Origin: Roseovarius marisflavi
GTDB taxonomy: Bacteria > Pseudomonadota > Alphaproteobacteria > Rhodobacterales > Rhodobacteraceae
Length of the DNA: 64,000 bases
Direction of reading: 5' to 3'
Assembly (NCBI RefSeq): GCF_900142625.1
Contig: NZ_FRBN01000012.1
Coordinates: 48,029-112,028 of the forward strand
In this document: positions 59,927-64,000 of the stretch, in pieces
How positions within the stretch are numbered: the stretch's first letter is position 1
Layout: every line of letters starts with the position of its first letter
Notes under the pieces: generated by a model
Told to the model about the DNA's origin: nothing
What the model saw: only the letters and a program-made list of their open reading frames with translations
Databases searched by the model: none
Made by a program: the position numbers and the translations under genes

Positions 59927-60130
59927 ATGATCGAGCTTTTGTTTATCGTCTGCCTTCGGGCGCAACCCGAAATCTGCGAAGATCGGGCGTTTCAATATAC
60001 CGACCGGTCCACGCGCGGCTGTATGGCCGAGGCGATTCCACAGCTAAGCCTTTGGGCCAAAGATCACCCGCGCTGGCGGATTTCGCGTTGGTCCTGCCAG
60101 CCGCTTGGTGGCGCAAGATCACGGGCCTGA
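59927..60130 (+). CDS. Small Cys-containing protein beside the PQQ operon
   Basis: A 67-residue protein: MIELLFIVCLRAQPEICEDR start (short hydrophobic stretch), four cysteines (C9, C17, C34 and one in RWSCQPL), ending near ARSRA. ATG 59927 preceded by GCGAGGG. I recall similar small proteins beside quinoprotein genes of Rhodobacterales (LSLWAKDHPRWRI-x-x-W-x-C pattern). Function unknown. It overlaps nothing and is followed by the exported protein at 60175. Confidence 0.65.
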   Translation: MIELLFIVCLRAQPEICEDRAFQYTDRSTRGCMAEAIPQLSLWAKDHPRWRISRWSCQPLGGARSRA

Positions 60131-60174
60131 AGGGCCGGAAAAGGATGAAAATGAAGCATAAAAAGGCGAGACGC

Positions 60175-60831
60175 ATGAAACGACTGGGGCTGGTACTGGC
60201 CACGATCTCTGCAATGGCACTCGGGTTTTCGGGGGGTGTTCACGCCGCGAGCGAGACGGAAGGCTATGACCTTATCTTTCGCACAAGCACACTGGACGCG
60301 TTCGCGCCCGGCGATCATCTGCGCTATGAGGCCGAGATGACAAACGAGGCCGCCGCGCCGCAAGAACCGCAGCTTCTCGACCTTGTGATCGAAGACGGCG
60401 ACAAGGCCCGCCTGAGCCGCGATATCGACGGCAAGCACCAGTCGCTGGCGGTTTTTGATGCCAGTGTCGGCAACCCTATGGCGATGTTCTTTCTCGAACG
60501 CCTGGTCCGCGATCTGGCGGCGGCGACCGGCGGGAGCAAGTTTTACATTCGCAACCGGATCAAGGAATCACTGCTTGCGCCCGAAGCAATCACCTCCGAT
60601 CAAATCACCTATGACGCGGCAGAGCAGCCCGCGAAACGCGTCACCCTGGCGCCCTTTGTGGCCGATCAGAACCGTGCGCGGCTTGGCCCCTTTGCCGACC
60701 TGAGGATCGACTTTCTCATGTCCGATGCGGTGCCCGGCTGGTATCATGTGACCGAGGCCGCCACGCCCAAGCGCGAGGCGGGCGGGCGCTTCTTTCATTC
60801 CACCCTGCATCTGTCAGAGGAGGCACACTAA
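60175..60831 (+). CDS. Exported protein in the PQQ region, unknown function
   Basis: A 218-residue protein with a signal peptide (MKRLGLVLATISAMALGFSG, then GVHA). The mature part is strand-rich: YDLIFRTSTLDAFAPGDHLRYEAE, then LLDLVIEDGDKARLS and SDAVPGWYHVTEAATPK. ATG 60145 and 60151 are other starts (AAAAGG upstream), but 60175 gives the best signal peptide. It is between the small gene at 59927 and that at 60834 on the same strand, so these are likely one operon. No recognised domain. Confidence 0.7.
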   Translation: MKRLGLVLATISAMALGFSGGVHAASETEGYDLIFRTSTLDAFAPGDHLRYEAEMTNEAAAPQEPQLLDLVIEDGDKARLSRDIDGKHQSLAVFDASVGNPMAMFFLERLVRDLAAATGGSKFYIRNRIKESLLAPEAITSDQITYDAAEQPAKRVTLAPFVADQNRARLGPFADLRIDFLMSDAVPGWYHVTEAATPKREAGGRFFHSTLHLSEEAH

Positions 60832-60833
60832 CC

Positions 60834-61184
60834 ATGCGGTCACTGGCGATACTGGCACTGATCACCCTGCCCATCGGGGCTGCGGCGCAAGACATGGCCG
60901 AGCGTCTTAACGATTACCCGACCGAGGCGCGGGCGGATTACGTCTTTGGATGTATGGCAAGCAACGGCAACACCCAGGACATGCTGCGGCGCTGTTCGTG
61001 TTCGATCGATGTGATCGCCTCGATCCTTCCCTATGAGAAATACGTTCAGGCGGAAACCGTGCTGTCGCTGCGCCAGGGCAGCGGCGAGCGCATTTCGCTG
61101 TTTCGCAGCGCCGCAAGCAGCAACGCCATGGTGGCCGACCTGCGCCGCGCGCAGGCCGAGGCCGAAATCGTCTGCTTCAACTGA
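60834..61184 (+). CDS. Exported protein with Cys pair, PQQ region
   Basis: A 116-residue protein: signal peptide 1-18 (ILALITLPIGAAA), DYVFGCMASNGNTQDMLRR followed by CSCSIDVIASILPYEKYVQA and a final CFN. The cysteines may form disulfides or a redox site in the periplasm. Two bases after the previous gene, so co-transcribed. It ends directly against the convergent SoxYZ-like gene. Such proteins, I recall, accompany methanol dehydrogenase-type loci; the role is unknown. Confidence 0.7.
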   Translation: MRSLAILALITLPIGAAAQDMAERLNDYPTEARADYVFGCMASNGNTQDMLRRCSCSIDVIASILPYEKYVQAETVLSLRQGSGERISLFRSAASSNAMVADLRRAQAEAEIVCFN

Positions 61185-61997
61185 TCAGGATTCGCCGCCC
61201 TTTGAGAGGACCTGTTCAAACACATGGCCATCGGTATCTTCGGCCCGCACGCGGATGTTGGGCGCGCCGTTATCGGTATAGGCAAAGCGAAACACCGGGT
61301 CCTCGGAAATTGAAATGCCGCCCGTCAGGGTAAAGAGCATCTCATCGCCCTGCCAGACCTGAAGATCCTGGATGAACATCGCCGGTACGAAAAGCTGGGT
61401 GATCTGATCGCGCTGGAGCCCGGAATAATTCGGGTGACGAATCATCAGCTGCGCATCGCGGCGCGTGCCAACCTGAACCGGGCCGGTATCGAAATGGCGC
61501 AGGCGCATTTTGCCAATATTCGCCATCGCCACCTCTGGATCGCGGGTCGCGGCTGCGGCACAGCCTCCGGCGGCCTTGACGAAACGGCCGTCGATAAAGG
61601 TGGCGGTCTCGGTCTCGGCGACCACGCGCAGGTTGGAATAGGCATTCACCCGCACCCGCGTTTCAAAGCTGAGCGGGGCCATTGCCGGGCCGAATTGAAT
61701 CTCGGCGGCAAGCGGCGCAGGGTTTTCATCAATCACCAGTTTAAGCGTCTGAATCGGGCCGACACTTTGATCCGTCTGCGTCACGACGACGGGCACGGTT
61801 GCCGCATCATGGGCGCGGTAGGGCGCCTCAACGCTAAAGATCGCGCCGGGCGTGACCGATTTGGCCTCGTTGAGGATGTCACCCCGCAGATAATCCCAGG
61901 TTTCCCCGTTCACCAGCGGATTTCGCGGCTCTTCCGCCCAAACGGCAGTACTGAGCGCGACTGACAAAATCGCGGTCGGGATCGTCAAACGTTTCAT
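61185..61997 (-). CDS. Quinoprotein dehydrogenase-associated SoxYZ-like carrier
   Basis: A 270-residue protein with a signal peptide (1-21, VWA). A SoxY-like domain comes first; its end carries the carrier cysteine in KAAGGCAAAAT (Cys146). A SoxZ-like Ig domain follows (FVPAMFIQDLQVWQGDEMLF, ISISEDPVFRFAY). This fused form is recorded as the SoxYZ-like carrier linked with quinoprotein dehydrogenases (I recall TIGR04557). GGAGG precedes ATG 61997. The cargo in this pathway is not known. Confidence 0.88.
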   Translation of the reverse strand: MKRLTIPTAILSVALSTAVWAEEPRNPLVNGETWDYLRGDILNEAKSVTPGAIFSVEAPYRAHDAATVPVVVTQTDQSVGPIQTLKLVIDENPAPLAAEIQFGPAMAPLSFETRVRVNAYSNLRVVAETETATFIDGRFVKAAGGCAAAATRDPEVAMANIGKMRLRHFDTGPVQVGTRRDAQLMIRHPNYSGLQRDQITQLFVPAMFIQDLQVWQGDEMLFTLTGGISISEDPVFRFAYTDNGAPNIRVRAEDTDGHVFEQVLSKGGES

Positions 61998-62094
61998 CTT
62001 TGTCCTCCGAAAGACACAACGGTACTTTAGGACAATAGCATGAAACCCGTCATAATCGTATCACCCATTAGTAGCAGACGCGCGAGGGCAGGTG

Positions 62095-63126
62095 ATGTTC
62101 GAAATTCTGACCAGCCTCTGTCTGGTGGGGCAGCCCGATGCTTGCCAGACGCGGCTTGTTCCCGTCGATGGGCCCGATTGCGACATCGCTCTTGCCCGTG
62201 CCGCCGAGCTCGCTCCGGAGTGGGGCGCAGATTTTGTCGCCGGGCCACCGGAATGCACGGCGCGTCGCGCCAGTCGTCTGGAGTTTTCGGAAATCGCGCC
62301 GGGGGTTTACGTGCATCGCGGCGAGGTCGCCGATGTGGCCCCCGAGAATCTTGGCGATGTGGTCAATATCGGCTTTGTCATCGGGCGCGATAGCGTCGCG
62401 GTAATCGATTCCGGTGGTAGCCGCGCGATTGGCGAAGAGGTTTACCTTGCGGTGCGCGCGATCACGCCCAAGCCGATTTCGCATATCATCCTGACCCACA
62501 TGCACCCCGATCACGTGTTCGGCGCCACCGTCCTTGCCGAGGCCGGGGCCGAGATCATCGGCCATCGCAAGTTGGGGCAGGCGCTGAATGCGCGGGCCGA
62601 AACCTATGAGACCAACTTTGCCCGCCTGATCGGCCCCGGTTTTAGCGCAAGTCGCACGCCGCTTGCGATCACCCCGGTCAGCGACAGTACGGTGATCGAC
62701 CTCGGCACGCGTGCGCTTACCCTGGTGCCTTGGGAAACCGCGCATAGCGAAAGCGATCTGACGGTGTTTGATACCGCGACGGCGACGCTCTTTGCCGGGG
62801 ACTTGCTGTTTGATGAGCATAGTCCGGCGCTTGACGGCTCACTGCTTGGCTGGCTTCGGGTGCTTGACGCCATGGGCACGCCGCCTCCCGCTCGCGTGGT
62901 GCCGGGGCATGGCGGGCCGGTGTTGGACTGGCCCGAGGGCGGCGTGGCCGTGCGGCGCTATCTTGAAACCCTGCGCGACGAGACCCGGATTGCCGTGGCC
63001 GACGGGCTGCGCCTCTCGGAAGCGGTGGCAACGGTGGGAAAGGGTGAGGCCGATAATTGGCATCTGTTCGATTTGTTTCACCGGCGCAACGTGACGGCGG
63101 CCTTTACCGAGTTGGAGTGGGAATAG
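62095..63126 (+). CDS. Quinoprotein relay system zinc metallohydrolase (SoxH-like)
   Basis: A 343-residue metallo-beta-lactamase-fold protein: H-x-H-x-D-H site in ILTHMHPDHVFGATV, second site WETAHSESDLTVF, Asp in FAGDLLFDEH and the last His in VVPGHGGPVLDW. The N-terminus ILTSLCLVGQPDACQTRLVP resembles the family called quinoprotein relay system metallohydrolase 2 (I recall TIGR04559). It is divergent from the SoxYZ-like gene. In Sox biology SoxH-like enzymes act on carrier-bound groups. The start ATG 62095 is chosen over GTG 62092. Confidence 0.87.
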   Translation: MFEILTSLCLVGQPDACQTRLVPVDGPDCDIALARAAELAPEWGADFVAGPPECTARRASRLEFSEIAPGVYVHRGEVADVAPENLGDVVNIGFVIGRDSVAVIDSGGSRAIGEEVYLAVRAITPKPISHIILTHMHPDHVFGATVLAEAGAEIIGHRKLGQALNARAETYETNFARLIGPGFSASRTPLAITPVSDSTVIDLGTRALTLVPWETAHSESDLTVFDTATATLFAGDLLFDEHSPALDGSLLGWLRVLDAMGTPPPARVVPGHGGPVLDWPEGGVAVRRYLETLRDETRIAVADGLRLSEAVATVGKGEADNWHLFDLFHRRNVTAAFTELEWE

Positions 63127-63131
63127 CGGCG

Positions 63132-63740
63132 CTAATCGCCAATTCGCGCCGCCAGCATCTGGGCAATGGCATAAAGCCGCTTTTCCAGAAGCACCGGCGT
63201 TTCACAGGCATAGGTCAGTGAAAGCGCGCGGTCGCGAAATACCCGTTCACGCCAATCAAGGTCGGCCTCGATCTGATCGATTCGGTCAAAATCGGGCGTC
63301 TCGGCGGCGTTCAGGCTGGCAATCTCATTGCGCATGGCGTCGATTTCATCGGCCATCCGCGCCTGATTGCGGGCATAGCGGGTGATTCCGCTCATCAACA
63401 GGCTGCGGCGTTGGTTGAGGCGCTCGAACACATCCGCAAAAATCGCGTTATAGTCGTCGCGCCCCAGAGGAGGCGTGCCATTGGCGGCCTCGTCAATCGC
63501 TTTTTCGGCCTCATCAAGACTGATTCGACGTAGTGCCAGAAGTTGAGCGAGCTCGGCAGTGATCGGCGCCGGTTCTTCCGTGGCCCCCTGATTTTCACCT
63601 TGATAGGGCCACATCACGGCGGTCGAGGGCGTATCAACCCTGCGCTGAACACAGGGCCAGTCAGGATCATGCGATCCCGCCGCGTAGAGCGGAGAAACCC
63701 CAATGAAAACAACGCATAATGGAAACTGCAAGAACTTCAT
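63132..63740 (-). CDS. Exported protein in the PQQ region, unknown
   Basis: A 202-residue protein: signal peptide 1-20 (PLCVVFIGVSPLYA), SHDPDWPCVQRRVDTPSTAVMW, then long amphipathic helices that look coiled-coil (RMADEIDAMRNEIASL, FDRIDQIEADLDWRE) and a cysteine in YACETPVLLE. No recognised family. It converges with the metallohydrolase gene and is divergent from the alcohol dehydrogenase. Confidence 0.72.
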   Translation of the reverse strand: MKFLQFPLCVVFIGVSPLYAAGSHDPDWPCVQRRVDTPSTAVMWPYQGENQGATEEPAPITAELAQLLALRRISLDEAEKAIDEAANGTPPLGRDDYNAIFADVFERLNQRRSLLMSGITRYARNQARMADEIDAMRNEIASLNAAETPDFDRIDQIEADLDWRERVFRDRALSLTYACETPVLLEKRLYAIAQMLAARIGD

Positions 63741-63887
63741 TTCAACCTATACGACTAAAGTCTTACTGAGCGATAGAGCAATCTTGGCACATATTGTCAC
63801 AGTAAGAAACAGGGTGATTTGAAAACCGTTCTTTGGGGCGAATCGCCAAAGGGTTGTATCGGAAAGATGCGAGGGAGGATGGACTTT

Positions 63888-64000
63888 ATGAGGACACGCG
63901 CCGCTGTTGCCGTATCTGCCGGTCAGCCGATGGAGATCATGGAGGTGAACCTTGAGGGCCCGAAGGCGGGTGAGGTTCTGGTTGAGATCAAGGCCACCGG
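63888..64000 (+). CDS. S-(hydroxymethyl)glutathione dehydrogenase, 5' end
   Basis: The window ends after 37 codons. MRTRAAVAVSAGQPMEIMEV, then NLEGPKAGEVLVEIKATG, matches the N-terminus of class III alcohol dehydrogenase, which oxidises the glutathione adduct of formaldehyde with NAD. GAGGGAGG at 63871-63878 makes ATG 63888 the better start; ATG 63879 directly abuts it. Its place beside PQQ and quinoprotein genes fits formaldehyde made by a methanol-type dehydrogenase. Confidence 0.88.
   Translation, partial: MRTRAAVAVSAGQPMEIMEVNLEGPKAGEVLVEIKAT

Overview
The window looks like chromosomal DNA of an alphaproteobacterium of the order Rhodobacterales (Roseobacter/Paracoccus-like). The support is GC-rich coding bias together with typical group genes: TrcR (DUF1013), COQ9, a polyprenyl synthase for long-chain ubiquinone, a two-gene polyhydroxybutyrate pathway, a TIGR02186/TauE pair, an amidoligase/C26 peptidase pair, a taurine locus, and a PQQ operon beside a quinoprotein relay set and the start of a glutathione-dependent formaldehyde dehydrogenase. 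No rRNA, tRNA or CRISPR was seen. This placement is inference from gene content, not from a marker-gene comparison.

Region 1 (1-6.4 kb) is an eroded accessory patch. After a small tyrosine phosphatase come a decayed hydrolase, a GNAT acetyltransferase, an internally deleted IS21-family element that sits inside a fragment of the BREX gene brxL, a glutaminase-STAS-cyclic nucleotide fusion, a small ribbon-helix-helix-like gene with a palindrome, an unknown 235-residue protein, an unidentified frameshifted pseudogene and the first codons of an integrase next to the SRP RNA gene. The simplest reading is a decayed island once integrated beside the SRP RNA gene.

Region 2 (6.4-15.3 kb) holds a CpdB-type nucleotidase with a hairpin over its ribosome binding region, NudC, an SRPBCC protein, two unusual exported low-complexity proteins and an 818-residue protein that appears to join three outer-membrane barrel domains. 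Region 3 (15.3-31 kb) is mostly housekeeping: TIGR02186/TauE, nfuA-tsaB-rimI, a universal stress protein, greA, ETF-ubiquinone oxidoreductase, a TPR protein, ispE, a polyprenyl synthase, TrmN6, phbA/phbB and an EAL protein.

Region 4 (31-42 kb) holds tag, rlmN, the amidoligase/C26 pair, rpsU, coq9, a quinone oxidoreductase, a sialidase-fold protein with a membrane partner, RNase T2, trcR and an ornithine decarboxylase with a long structured-looking leader. Region 5 (42-48 kb) is a taurine locus: LysE-type exporter, taurine-pyruvate aminotransferase and tauABC, where TauC carries a large extracytoplasmic insert. Region 6 (48-56 kb) has dapA, a lytic transglycosylase, a Met/His-rich barrel protein with two DUF2946-like proteins, a DMT transporter, and mnmD facing an MnmC-oxidase-like gene.

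Region 7 (56-64 kb) is the PQQ biosynthesis operon pqqABCDE, then small exported proteins, a SoxYZ-like carrier, a SoxH-like metallohydrolase and the start of a class III alcohol dehydrogenase. Together these suggest periplasmic quinoprotein oxidation of an alcohol, with formaldehyde handled by glutathione; the quinoprotein dehydrogenase itself is not in the window.
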